Assembly: GCF_000341285.1 (NCBI RefSeq)
Contig: NW_005178472.1
Coordinates: 124,001 to 188,000, forward strand
Source of the DNA: Galdieria sulphuraria
Taxonomy: Eukaryota; Rhodophyta; Bangiophyceae; Galdieriales; Galdieriaceae
Length of the DNA: 64,000 nt
Direction of reading: 5' to 3'
Positions 51,906 to 63,184 of the stretch are shown one piece after another; the first letter of the stretch is position 1; every line of letters starts with the position of its first letter. The notes beneath the pieces were generated by a model, which saw only the letters and a program-made list of their open reading frames with translations, had not been told where the DNA came from and did no database searches. Position numbers and translations under genes: made by a program.

Positions 51906-53411
51906 ATGCCTTGTACTTTTGTAAAGCCATGTTGTTTCGTTCTGAAACCGAATGCTACTGTTTTGGTAAAGAAAAGTGAGTTGCTTCGAAACTCTGCTAT
52001 TAGTAGATATCGCCCTTCTAAGCATAGTTTTTGTTTACGATCTCCTTTGCTTTGTCGTCATCAACCATCAGTTAGCTCCGACGTTTGCACTCGTATTCTT
52101 CCTGTCGTTCAAACTCCCAACGAAAACGTCCACTTGGACTTGGTTATACTCACTAACGGACCTGGAGAACTTAACACTTGGGTTAGGCCAGTCGTAGGGA
52201 AACTAAGAAGCCTCGAGAAAGGATCAGTTCCTCCTTGGGCCCACTTGAGAATATCGATAGTGCTTTGCCCTTGTGTACATGCAAGTGGTAGTGAGTATGA
52301 AATTGCAGTAGATATGTCAGGAGTCGATAGAGTGCTTCCAACAAAACTATGGTTGCCGTTTCTATTATTTGGGTATACTGGACAAGCGAATTGGAATTGG
52401 CACTCCAGAGGTGTTGTATTGTACCTTGGTGGAGATCAATTTTTCGCTGGTTGTATAGCTCACAGGTTGGGTTTCAAAAGTATTGCATACGTGGAATGGA
52501 GAGCTCGTTGGCCTGGATGGATCGATTATTATTTATTTGCTAGGAAGCACACCTCAAGTTACGAGAATTCGGATGTTATAGGAGACCTTAGCGTGGATTC
52601 TTCGGCCTCTATGTTAGAAAGACTAGATAATAAGGAAGTTGAACGAAAGTTTGGTCCCAATCCACGTTTGATTGCGCTACTTCCTGGTTCCAAAGAGATG
52701 AAGTTAGCTTCTCTGGTGCCTCTTTTCTTTGGAATCTGTGATGTCATTTATCGTTCACAACCAAACTATCGCTTTGTACTATTTCTTGCTCCAGGGGTAA
52801 CTGTAGAGTCTATTTGTCGTTATGCCAATTCGGATACCAATCGGATGGTTTCCTTGTTCGGAGAAAAGAGCAGTGAATATGATCATGATAATCATTGTTT
52901 TGTTACTGCAAATGGCACAATAATTGATATTTGGGATAGAATGCCTGCATATCATGTGTTGAATCGTTGTAAGCTTGCACTCTCTTCTGTTGGTGCAAAT
53001 ACAGCCGAGTTGGCTGGAATAGGACTTCCGACATTTGTAATTGTTCCTACACAACAGTTAGATGCCATGAGAGCTTGGGATGGTATATTAGGTATATTGT
53101 GTAACATTCCCTTTATTGGACGTCTTGTGGCTCTGTTTGTGAATTGGTTAGTTGTATTTTTGTATCGAAAAGGGAAGTTTGGATATTTAGCCTTACCTAA
53201 TAAGTGGGTGAATAGAATGGTCATGCCGGAGTTTGTCGGTAAATTGACTTGCAAAGATATTGGTATTCGAGTATTGGCTTGTATCACTACTCCAAATATA
53301 CTGTATCGAATGCATCGTGAACTCATTCAAGTATGTCAACCCTTTGGTGCAGTTACCAAACTGGCCACTGCTGTTTGGAATATTCTATTGATCTCTTCAA
53401 CAAATGCCTAA
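51906..53411 (+). CDS. LpxB-like glycosyltransferase, cyanobacterial/plastid type
   Basis: One exon, 501 residues. The N-terminal ~70 residues (basic, Ser-rich) are a likely plastid transit peptide. The rest follows the cyanobacterial lipid-A-disaccharide-synthase-related family: LVILTNGPGELNTWVRPVVG, ISIVLCPCVHASGSEYEIA, VVLYLGGDQFFAG, SIAYVEWRARWPGWID, LIALLPGSKEMKL, then SSVGANTAELAGIGLPTFVI. Two C-terminal hydrophobic stretches lie near 390-410 (IPFIGRLVALFVNWLVVFLY). True LpxB joins two glucosamine lipids, but cyanobacteria and this lineage lack the complete lipid A route, so the substrate is uncertain. Confidence 0.76.
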   Translation: MPCTFVKPCCFVLKPNATVLVKKSELLRNSAISRYRPSKHSFCLRSPLLCRHQPSVSSDVCTRILPVVQTPNENVHLDLVILTNGPGELNTWVRPVVGKLRSLEKGSVPPWAHLRISIVLCPCVHASGSEYEIAVDMSGVDRVLPTKLWLPFLLFGYTGQANWNWHSRGVVLYLGGDQFFAGCIAHRLGFKSIAYVEWRARWPGWIDYYLFARKHTSSYENSDVIGDLSVDSSASMLERLDNKEVERKFGPNPRLIALLPGSKEMKLASLVPLFFGICDVIYRSQPNYRFVLFLAPGVTVESICRYANSDTNRMVSLFGEKSSEYDHDNHCFVTANGTIIDIWDRMPAYHVLNRCKLALSSVGANTAELAGIGLPTFVIVPTQQLDAMRAWDGILGILCNIPFIGRLVALFVNWLVVFLYRKGKFGYLALPNKWVNRMVMPEFVGKLTCKDIGIRVLACITTPNILYRMHRELIQVCQPFGAVTKLATAVWNILLISSTNA

Positions 53412-53501
53412 TAAAATCAAAAGACATTTCTTGTAGTAGGCTTAAAAAATTAGTCGAGGCTCGGATTTGTAGGGAAAGCGTGTGTTTTGCTGATTCATAC
53501 G

Positions 53502-54373
53502 ATGTCCGTCAATATTCTGAATAAAGTAGCCAAGTATGCCGTTGCGTTGGGAATCGCTGGTGCCGCTTTGCAATCGTCAGTTTTTGTTGTTCCCGGCGGT
53601 CACCGTGCTGTTGTGTTTAATCGTTTTACAGGAGTTGAAGAACACGTTCGTGGTGAAGGGATGCACTTGAAAGTGCCTTGGGTTCAAAGGCCTGTTTTAT
53701 TTGATATTCGAACAAGACCAAGATCAATCAATTCGGTAACGGGAACCAAGGACTTGCAAATGGTAAATCTTGTGCTCCGTGTACTTTCAAAGCCTAACAG
53801 GGATTTGTTGCCACGAATCTATTCCAGATTGGGACAGGTATAGTGCATATCAAATTATATGTTACTTAATTACTTAAAGTCGCCAAGGATTGGGATGAAA
53901 GAGTACTTCCCTCCATTGGAAACGAAGTACTCAAGGCGGTCGTCGCACAATACAACGCAGAACAACTGCTTACCCAAAGAGAAATGGTATCTCGCCAAAT
54001 ACGAGAAACTCTGACAGAAAGAGCTCGACAATTTGATATTGAACTGGACGATGTATCCATGACACATTTAACTTTTGGAAAGGAATTTGCTACCGCTATT
54101 GAACAGAAACAAGTTGCACAGCAAGATGCAGAACGTTCCAAATACGTTGTTATGGTTGCAGAACAGGAGAAACAAGCTGCAGTTACTAGGGCAGAAGGAG
54201 AGTCAGAGGCTGCAGCGTTAATCTCGACAGCACTTGCAACTGCTGGAGATGGTCTAGTACAACTTAGAAGAATCGAAGCTGCGAAGGAAATTGCGCAGAC
54301 TCTGTCGCATGCTAAGAATGTTGCTTACTTGCCGAAAGGCGGCAATATCTTGCTTAATGTTCCCAACAACTAA
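53502..54373 (+). CDS. PHB1: Prohibitin 1
   Basis: Inner-mitochondrial-membrane scaffold. Two exons (53502-53837, 53888-54373), 50-nt intron, 273 residues. The N-terminal span [18 protein letters not shown] is followed by the SPFH core ([16 protein letters not shown], then [14 protein letters not shown]), [20 protein letters not shown], the coiled region ([19 protein letters not shown]) and [17 protein letters not shown] at the end. PHB1, rather than PHB2, is indicated by the short N-terminus and the ending. Confidence 0.95.
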
Positions 54374-54670
54374 TGCAGTTTTAGAAAAACTTCTTTTAGA
54401 GCTAGTTGGATAGATTGGTTGCCCTATTAGCTTTTAGCCAGTTATTTTGGATAAAAGGCATTTATCATTTCGTTTGCTGTCATTCAACAAACCTGATAAC
54501 CGAATTGAGCTCAATTGTCGATGACTACAAATATCTTTGTTCTTGCTAGAAACTGCCTCTGAAGGAGTATATTGAAGTCTTGTGAAGTGGCATCCTATAT
54601 TTCTGTTGTTCTTTTAAAGTCATTGAGTGAATATCACTTTCAATGAGAGTAAAAAATTAAAGCCTGAAAA

Positions 54671-55589
54671 ATGCGTCTGCAGTCTCTTCACTCGTTAGGC
54701 TTGCCATTCCTGCTCTTTGCTATTCTTCTGGAAGTTATAGCTTGGAGACTGAGTCGTATAGATCCTCATATAGAGTTGTTCTTCCTGAATGACACTAGTT
54801 TGTGGTATACTAGACTTCCTGAGACAATTCAACGCTGGCAAATAATAGCTGCTGGAGTGATTGCTAGTGCTTTGATATTCCTATTCGGTGAATATATGCT
54901 GTTGAAGTTCGAGAAAATGGAGCAAAGGAGAAACGAAGCTGGAACACTTATCACGGGTTTTTGGAATTCCGCAATATGGCGTGCTTTAGCACATTTTTTT
55001 GGAACCTTTACCGCCTTTCTGTTGGCAGCTTTCTTTGCTGAATGTGGTAAATTATCAGTAGGCATGCTTAGACCTGACTTTTATTATCGTTGTATGGGTA
55101 GTTCACTTCCCTCCACTTTCCATAGTGAAGTTTTTACTTCGAATAGTCAGTGCAGTCAATCGGATGTTGAGTTCATATTGAATGGGCGCAAATCTTTTCC
55201 GAGTGAACATGCTTGTGCAGGAGCAAGTTTCGGGTGGTATTTGACTTTGTATATATTGTGGAACTCTTGGTGTATTATGGAATCAAGACCTTTTGTGTCG
55301 GAGCTGTTGAGAATGTCTTCCATAGTTCCTTTCACTTTTGCTCTGTGGGTCGGGGTTAGTAATTTTTGTTCATCTTCATTGCTTTTTGGTCAAATATTCA
55401 TTTTGCTAGGTCACAAGAATAACTGATCATCGGCAACACCATTCAAGTGTCGTAGCAGGATGGTTGTTAGGACTGCTGTTTGCGACGCTTTTGTTTGTTA
55501 CCACAAGCTTGCGATTGCATCGAACGACAAATAAGGGGAATAAGGAATATAATGTGTTGGTCCCTTTTTCTCAAGAAACTGTGCAATAA
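54671..55589 (+). CDS. PAP2-family lipid phosphate phosphatase
   Basis: Integral membrane phosphatase acting on phosphatidic acid and related lipid phosphates. Two exons (54671-55354, 55410-55589), 55-nt intron, 287 residues. Six hydrophobic spans are visible. The three signature motifs are KLSVGMLRPDFYYRC (KX6RP), FPSEHACAG (PSXH) and TRITDHRQHHSSVV (SRX5HX3D-like), the last formed across the intron. Motif 3 ends SSVV where most members have xDV, so the terminal Asp is not obvious. ER or plasma-membrane location. Confidence 0.9.
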
Positions 55590-55741
55590 CTTACAAACAG
55601 AGATGCGTTCCTAACAATAAAACGTTGAATTTCATTCTTTTCCATTTTTGATGCTTTTGTGAAGGAGAATGGGACATGTGGTGGTTGAGTGATGATATGA
55701 TGTTCTGATCCTTATGACGGCTTAAAAGAAAGCCTTGTGGT

Positions 55742-57360
55742 ATGGAGGAGTTTGAAGATGAAGAAGCCAAAAGAGAGAGTCGAATACTTAGTTCTTCCAA
55801 TTCACGTGGTTCGTGTTATTGCGGAGGAACGGACAGTGATTCGAAAGAAACACGTCAGCAAGGGTCCAAAACTTTGTCTTCCGAAACTTTAAAAAACTTA
55901 TGTAGAGCGCTGAATGACCCTAGCGTTTCAGTTGAAGTGAAGAAAAGGTTGGTGTCTCTCTAATAGTTTCAAACTGCTAAGATTGTTGTTAGAATTGGTG
56001 TGCTATTGCGGCAACTTCAACAAAGGTATTTGGAAAGAAATCACAACTCAGTAGACGAACAGATGATATCTTCGAGTTACGTAAAAGGTAAGAACTTTTC
56101 ATGTCTTCTCTTAGAAGACCAAACCTTTCTTGAGGAACAGAGAGTTTTCAGGCAGCAGTGGCAAGTGGCGTTGTGTCACATTTTGAGTCGGAAAGACAAA
56201 GGAGTATAATAAACACTTCTCAGCCTCCAAAAATAATGAAGGCTGAAGCGGAGTCACTGGAAACGGTATGGAACGTTCTTTGTTTGTAGAAAGTACTTTG
56301 AACAGAAGTTTGGTAGTTTCCAAGAATTCAAAGTAAAGAATTGGGACCAGCCCCTTTAACAAGGCCAGATGTTTCGAAAAGAGTCCGTACTGAGACTACA
56401 AAGTCACCAGAAGAGATCAAACCTTTCCCAAAAACGTATTCAGCTCATCTAAATAGTTTTGGTGGAAACGATACTACAGATTCCTCGATTCGTAGAGTCA
56501 CCGAGACGAAGAGTAACAGCTTCACGAATACAACTTTTGTTGACACACGAACAGAGAATCAAGTATTTGAGAAGAATCTTTTATCAATGCAAGATACAGA
56601 CTTTAGATTTCTATCGGGAACAGAATGTGTTCCTTTGAATGAGAACTCAGCGGGAAGAGAGTCTAATTATATTGCACCAACATATCAGAGTTTTAAGGAA
56701 ATTCAAACAGGCTCTCTTCGCGGAAGGACAAGTGCAGAAGAATTGTCGAGTCAACAGCACGTTTCTTCAATTTATTCAGATAAGAGTGGCAAATGGCCGC
56801 ACAAACGAGAAGGACTTTTTATGAAGCAAGAAAATATCAATAATAACGTGAAGATTTTACCAGGTCATGAAAATAATAAGAATTTGAACGTTGCTTGCAA
56901 CAATCACTTGGTTACCAATTCTGGAAAGGGCTTTGGTAGTTCTTCATCTATTAGGCAAGATTACGCTCCTTATCAGAGTTCTTCATCTTCGCAGGATAAA
57001 AAGCGTCTTCGTTTGCTTTCAGCACCACAGAAGGATCTGCAGGCTGTTCTTCATCCCAATTATCGCACGCCTTTTGTATCGTTAGAAGATGCTTGTCAAA
57101 GGTTAATGCCATATCATTTATGGTATATTGTTGAAGATGGACTTGAGAAGGAACGGAAGCAAGAATGGGAGGCATCCTACGATAAAGTTTACAAGAAATT
57201 GAAGCAAAATTTGAGCCATCAAGAAGATCGATATAACGACATTAGTAAGCTTGTAGATTCGGAGCAAAAGGTGGACGTTAAACGAACAACACCGCAAGTG
57301 ATCGAAACTTCAGTGCTTGATGATATTTTAGCATCGAATTTTTTGCTTAAAGAAACCTGA
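55742..57360 (+). CDS. GLTSCR1/BICRA-like SWI/SNF-associated protein
   Basis: Four exons (55742-55947, 55993-56087, 56141-56265, 56317-57360) with introns of 45, 53 and 51 nt give 489 residues. The protein is mostly Ser/Thr/Asn-rich and disordered. The diagnostic part lies near 390-450: LHPNYRTPFVSLEDACQRLM followed by PYHLWYIVED and a charged helix, which is the GLTSCR1 conserved region (PFxSxxDAxxRLLPYH). In animals this domain defines the BICRA/BICRAL subunits of the non-canonical BAF remodeler; in plants the BRIP proteins of SWI/SNF. I infer a SWI/SNF-type complex partner. Convergent with the ABC transporter gene, 78 bases apart. Confidence 0.72.
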
Positions 57361-57438
57361 AAGACAACGGAGCAATACGTTTTCACATTACGATAACTTT
57401 CAAGTTCTGTCACTAAATGACTCGAATGGACGACAACT

Positions 57439-59527
57439 TTATTGACCCAATGGAAACGAGTGAGCTTGGCTGGTTTTGCCAATATTTTCAATTTTCCATG
57501 ATCCATCCTCGAAAAGTCGAAGAGTAATCTGATAGTGCCAATAAGATATGGATGAATATGCGAAAGCCAATTACTTACATCATGATAGAATAGGAGACTC
57601 GTACGATTGCCGACACTCACAAATGTGATATTATTTTTCTTCAACAAGCTGTACATGATTCTCTCATTATCTTCATCCAATGCACTTGTGCTTTCATCTA
57701 AGAAAACAAATTTTGGTTTACTTGCCAGAAGACGAGCAAATGCAAGTCGTTGTTGCTCTCCAAGACTAAGAATATTACTCAGATCCATGTAAACATTGAT
57801 ACCCCCAAGACGCTCTATTAAATGACGTAAATTAACCTCTTCTAACAATCTTGAAACATCTTGATAGGAAAAAGTATCGAAATTCTCCGTTTTTGGATAT
57901 AGTATATTCTCCAAAACCGATCCAAGAACAATGTATGGTTTTTGAGGCACTAAAAAGGTGCTTTCAGGAGAAGGAATACCAATTTTTCCCTCTCCATCGT
58001 TCCACAGTCCAGCCAACGTCCGCAACAAAGAAGACTTACCAACTCCACTTTCTCCACAAATCAGATAATTCTTGCCTGGAACCACTTGAAAAGATAAATT
58101 GCGAACAAGAGTCCTAGAGGTTTGGGGTACGCGGATAGTCAGATTGTCCACTTGTAAGCTCGAAGTTGATAAGCTATGAATAGAAATTGAAAAAGATTTC
58201 GACAATTTTGAACCTCCTGCAGGAACAATACTACCCGAAGACTCGTTTTCTTCAATGACGCTCAGGAAATTTTCTATTCGATTGACAACAGCTGAGAATG
58301 CACTGAGGCTAAAAAATTCATTCACGATGAGCGACAAATCATTTAACACTTAACTAGCATTAGACTTGATCAGAAAACATACAATGACATACCATGATTG
58401 AAGCTAAAATAAGTTTGACTGATGGTGCCAAGTTCAATTTTTCCTTGAAAATAGATTGGCGCAGCAACCATACTTGGAAGGAGGTTGATCAAGTAACGAT
58501 ATCCTGTAGTAAAGAAACCTAGATTTCGCTGGTATCGTAACAAATGTATCATATTCATCACAGTTGCTTCAAAAAGCTCAAAAAGGGTCTTCAACTCTCG
58601 TTTTTCGCCTCGATAAAATGCAATGGTTTCCGCATTTTCGCGAACTCTTACGAGGGCAAACCTGAGATCTGCTTCTTTCGATAGTTGTTTTGAGTTGAGC
58701 AAACTTAAATTTTTACCAAAGTAAAGTGTCACTGTGGTTCCAAAAGTGGAGTAAGCTAGAAGCGTCCAATAAAGAGGTGGATATATACGAAACAATATAA
58801 AACTAAAGACAGCCAAGTCAAAGAATGCCACAAAAATGACACACATCAGGTTGACTGCACGATCAGTAAATGAACGAATATCTTCGGCGATACGTTGATC
58901 CGGGTTATCCACATCTCCATGAAATATAAGTTTGTAGAACTTTTTGTTACTAAAATACTTTTCGAGGACAAAATTGGTGAGGAACTGACGCCACGCGAGG
59001 CTCATACGTGCCTTTGTCCAGTCAAATAGAACAACCACAGGAGGTCCAACAATAACAGCTAGTAAATAAACGCCCATGAATTTTCTAAATCTTTGATAAT
59101 CCTTTGCGCTTAGAGCATTCCAAAAGAAACGCTGTATGAAAGATAATAAAACCGCATACAATGTTGTTGCTAATGCCAAAGAAGTTGTCACAAAAGTCCA
59201 AATCCAAGCCTTTCTCTTCTCCTTCCCTGACCAAAAGAGAGTGACAAGATAGAATAGTTTTCGGAAAAATGAACTAGAAACTTTCACAGACGATTCTGTG
59301 TTGGCTCCTTTGAAAACCGTTTCCACGCTTTGAAGGGTGTCATCTTGTGAGTTGGAGATCACAAACAAGACTTTTGATATTCGTCTCTTGTGACGGCAGT
59401 AACGGTTCCAGAAACAAGGTTGTGCCAAAACTTTGAAGGGATTATTCTGACAAAGTTTGCCTGTTTTGCTTTTATAGAGAAAGTCTTTGATTTGAAACGA
59501 ACCACTACAAAAAGTTACCCAACTCAT
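57439..59527 (-). CDS. ABC transporter (ABCD/SbmA-BacA-like), probably plastid
   Basis: Half-size exporter-type ABC protein. Three exons (59527-58393, 58348-57579, 57528-57439) give 664 residues. After a ~90-residue transit-like region come six membrane helices (TLYAVLLSFIQRFFW, LLAVIVGPPVVVLFDW, FDLAVFSFILFRIY) of the ABC_membrane_2 type with YFSNKKFYKLIF and NPDQRIAEDI, the cyanobacterial and peroxisomal signature. The ATPase has Walker A CGESGVGKSS, signature LSLGEQQRLAFAR and Walker B FVFLDESTSALD. Cyanobacteria-like relatives transport vitamin B12-like or peptide substrates; plastid ABCD2 is the plant counterpart. The substrate is unknown. Confidence 0.88.
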
Positions 59528-60310
59528 GGCTGCCAATAATAATATCTGGAAATGGCGCCAAACGGTGCATTCCGATCTTCATTTAGACATTGCTATGGAA
59601 GAAAGTGTGTCTCAAGTGACATTGGTTTTAAGCGTTTTGTAAAAACTAAAATATGTCCCTTCAGCAATAATATCAGCTATACTCTAAAGCTAAGGAGTCA
59701 ATTTCCTTAAAGTCTTTTGATTCTAAGATGAAATCCGATGTTAGTCCCGATGTAAAGATAGAATTGTCTCATATTTAACTGTGACTGATAACAAATTGGA
59801 CTGTACTGTCCTAAGCCTAACAAGTGTTATTGATATCCATATTCAGCCATTTAATCATTCATCAAAAAGCTTTTTGCCCATTCAAATATAGTGAATTATA
59901 GTCCTAGACTTGTTCGAAGCCCTCATAGTATATCTCAGATCTCTGTCTAATAGCTTCCTAGTAAAGGTTTCACATTTTCAAAAGTCACAAAAGAACTAAA
60001 CGTCTCTTCATTTTAGTACGATTCTATTTCGAAGACTCTTTGCATGACAGGCGATTCCTCAATCGGTTATTCAGCGGTATCAAGAATATCCCAAATGACT
60101 CATCATTGCTGGAAACTAGTCATACAGCTCTAACGCTAGTCAATTCTTGAAGTGAAAACCAAAAATTGGATACAGTTGATAAAAAATGAAAATGAATGGT
60201 TAGGGTTTGCAGGTCGAGTGCAAAAGGGACGCATCTCACAAGTCGTTGAAGAGTTGCCGCGCAAGCTAATTGAATCATGCAACCCTGTTTTGGGGATTCT
60301 CATTGGCATT
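59528..60310. promoter_or_regulatory. Divergent intergenic region
   Basis: About 780 bases between the starts of the ABC transporter (minus) and CYP51 (plus). From 60152 the CYP51 frame is open (WLGFAGRVQKGRISQVVEEL) but lacks an ATG, so it is either 5' leader or part of an unrecognised first exon. No other feature seen. Confidence 0.4.
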
Positions 60311-61836
60311 ATGTTGTCTCAAGACTCCATAGCGTTATCCACGCTTACGAGTAGTTTGGAAGCCTATTGTTGGGCTCTTGTGTACATTTTATCCACAATA
60401 CTGTTTTTTGGAATATTGTGGAGAATAACTGGATCGTTCTTCCTTTCGAAATTGGGTATTGCAAGAGAGGTAAAGGGACAACAGTTGCCGCCAACTTATA
60501 AAGAAGGTCTTCCTCTGGTTGGAAATCTTATTGCTTTTGCAAAAGGACCTTTGAATGTAGTTCAAAGAGGTTACCAGTCTTGTGGAGATATATTTACTTT
60601 CAAGGTAGTTGTGCACGACATTGACAACAAGCCACTCATTTTTTCCAGGTGTTCCACAAACATATAACTTTTCTAGTCGGCCCAAAAGCCCACGAAATCT
60701 TCTTTCAAGGTACAGATGATGAACTGGACCAGAATGAAGTTTATGCATTTTCAGTACCCATTTTTGGAAAAGGAGTTGTCTACGATGCTCCTCTTGAGAA
60801 GCGCTTGCAGCAGTTGCGAATCATGTCTGCTGCCCTTAGACCTGCTCGCATGTATGGCTACGTTGACCAAATGGTGCTCGAAGCTGTACAGTTTTTCCGA
60901 AAGTGGGGAGACCAAGGGCAGGTTGATATTTTGGAGAGTTTGAGTGATCTCATTATCCTCACGGCAAGTCGCTGTCTAATGGGGCGAGAAGTTCGGGAGC
61001 AGCTGTTTGAAAAAGTATCTAAGCTTTACCACGATTTAGATCAAGGAATGCAGCCTATTAGTGTATTTGCACCATATTTGCCGATTTCTGCACATCGGAA
61101 GCGCGACAAGGCTCGGGAAGAAATGGTACAGCTTTTCCGTACGGTTATCCAGAATCGGAGAAGGCGAAATGTTAAAGAAGATGATATGCTGCAGACTTTT
61201 ATGGACGCGAGTTACCGAGATGGCTCTCGTCCTTCAGAATACGAAGTGGCAGGATTGTTGATAGCACTACTCTTTGCAGGTCAACACACTTCGTCTATTA
61301 CTGGAAGCTGGACGGGTATGCTATTGTTAAGAAACAAGGACGTTTTTGAACGTGTTAAAAAAGAACAAGATACCATTATAGAAGAACATGGAGATGAGCT
61401 GAATTACGATGTGCTCAGCAAAATGAACCTTTTGCATTTGTGTATCAAGGAAACGCTAAGAATGTATCCACCATTAATTTTGTTGATGAGAAAAGTTTTG
61501 AAGCCAAAGTTTTATAAGGAATATGTGATTCCCGAGAACGATATTGTAATGGTTTCACCTGCAGCCTCTGGTCGTCTTGAAAATGTCTTTAAGAATCCAA
61601 ACGCATGGGATCCCGATCGCTTTGGTCCAAATAGAGAAGAAGACAAGAAGGCTCCCTTTTCATTTATTGGTTTTGGCGGGGGTCGCCATGGTTGTATGGG
61701 TGAGCAGTTTGCCTATCTCCAAATCAAGACTATATGGACTGTCCTTGTTCGTTCGTTTGATTTGGAACCTATAGGAGATTTGTCTCAACCGGATTATGTA
61801 AGCAACTCGTCCTTCTTCCGATATCATTCTAGTTAA
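60311..61836 (+). CDS. CYP51: Sterol 14-alpha-demethylase (cytochrome P450 CYP51)
   Basis: Removes the 14-alpha-methyl group of obtusifoliol/lanosterol-type sterols at the ER. Two exons (60311-60604, 60649-61836), 44-nt intron, 493 residues. An N-terminal membrane anchor (ALVYILSTILFFGILW) precedes PPTYKEGLPLVGNL. CYP51 marks follow: GKGVVYDAP (helix B' substrate recognition), the I-helix LLFAGQHTSSITGSW, KETLRMYPP (ExxR), NAWDPDRFGP and the heme loop FGGGRHGCMGEQFAYLQIKT with its Cys ligand. The start is the first ATG that gives a normal CYP51 N-terminus; the frame is open upstream. Confidence 0.93.
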
Positions 61837-62182
61837 TTTTATTTTTTTAGAATGCAATGGTTGTTGGTCCAAGGCCTCCTTGCCTGTTGAAGTATAGAAA
61901 GAAAAAGGACTCTTTCTTAGACCGAGTTTCTTTGTATGCTTAAGAAGATGGAGAACGCTCGTTCTATAAATATCAGTATTTTCAGCTTGTTTGAGCAAAT
62001 GTTGCAAATGGAAGGGGTCACTATTCTAGTGACTTTTATAAATGACGACCATTTTCTAGAACAAAATAACCTAGAGAAATAGATCACCATGGAAACTAGA
62101 ATACATAACAAACTTCATACAATATCAGAAGGACAACTACCCATATTGGACTTCCAATGAAGGGTTCCATTCATAGGTATAG
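61837..62182. terminator. Intergenic region between convergent genes
   Basis: About 345 bases between the 3' ends of CYP51 and SDMT. It should contain both polyadenylation regions. Frames are closed on both strands. No gene or repeat seen. Confidence 0.4.
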
Positions 62183-63061
62183 TCATTTCTTCTGAAATAA
62201 GAATACAGTCCACGTCAACTTGCCTTGTTGACCAGCATCGACCCATCTTTGCAAGCCTGCCTTCATCTTTTCTTGGAAGGCAACTGAACACAAGCCCTCC
62301 TCAGCCAGTTGTTTACCTTGTCTTTCCAATTCCATTTTGACACGACCATATGTATCTACAAGTGCTTGCGGGCAGTCAATTTCCTCCAACAACTCAAAAC
62401 CACATCTCTTTGCATACTCTCGATAGCGTTCTCTGGAGCCCATATCCACTAAATGTGCTCTTTCTAAGATAGGAACAAGTTCTTCATGTGAAATTTCCTT
62501 CTGCAAAGGATCAGTTAAAAGGAAAAAGCCGCCTTTTTTCAAAACACGATGAGCTTCTTGAAATACTTTCAGTTTATCAGGCGAGTGAATCAACGCTTCT
62601 TCACACCAGGCAAAATTGTACGAATTAGACTCGCAAGGCAAATCTGTGAAAGAACCTAAATGTACTTTCAACAAACCTGATAATCCTGCTGCTTCAGTGA
62701 TTTCCACATTTCTTCTATTTTGCCACTCGCTGATATTAACACAGTCAATATGCACTCCATATGTCGAACATAGGAATCTAGCAGAACCTCCGTAACCTGC
62801 ACCTAGATCAACTCCAACGGCTCCCTGTTGAAGGGCACCTTTATTATAAAGTAGTCTGGATAACCAATGAACAGCTTTTGTACTAGTCTCCCGAATATTT
62901 TGTTCTTCCAATGGTTTATCATAGAACGCCAAGTGTAGATCTTCTCCTCCCCATATGCGAAAATAGAATTCATCAGTATCTGTGTTGTCATAGTATTTTT
63001 GAACACTATCGTTGTCCAGAGCAACACTTTCTTTCACCGCATAGTTGCTGTTTCCAGGCAT
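62183..63061 (-). CDS. SDMT: Sarcosine/dimethylglycine N-methyltransferase
   Basis: Adds methyl groups from SAM to sarcosine and dimethylglycine, making the osmolyte glycine betaine. One exon, 292 residues. Family features: YYDNTDTDEFYFRIWGGEDL near the N-terminus, SAM motif VGVDLGAGYGGSARFLC, then CVNISEWQNRRNVE, GSFTDLPCESNSYNFAWCEE and VLKKGGFFLLTDPLQ. The close likeness to bacterial SDMTs and the absence of introns agree with the published case of SDMT gain by horizontal transfer in Galdieria; a crystal structure of a Galdieria SDMT exists (recalled, not checked). The downstream-neighbour genes are ordinary host genes. Confidence 0.93.
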   Translation of the reverse strand: MPGNSNYAVKESVALDNDSVQKYYDNTDTDEFYFRIWGGEDLHLAFYDKPLEEQNIRETSTKAVHWLSRLLYNKGALQQGAVGVDLGAGYGGSARFLCSTYGVHIDCVNISEWQNRRNVEITEAAGLSGLLKVHLGSFTDLPCESNSYNFAWCEEALIHSPDKLKVFQEAHRVLKKGGFFLLTDPLQKEISHEELVPILERAHLVDMGSRERYREYAKRCGFELLEEIDCPQALVDTYGRVKMELERQGKQLAEEGLCSVAFQEKMKAGLQRWVDAGQQGKLTWTVFLFQKK

Positions 63062-63184
63062 GCTTGAAACCACCAACAAAAATGTGCAAAAAAGAAAATA
63101 AAAAAGTAATTGGTCACGTCCGGGAATCTTTTAAGAGACTTCTAGTTGTTGAATAACCGATCGTAGCCAACATTCCCTGCAATT

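Noticed and set aside
57219-57438. Extended frame at the 3' end of the ABC transporter
   Set aside because: A 50-nt intron before 57528 leads to a conserved-looking tail ending at 57439; the extension would overlap the convergent BICRA-like gene.
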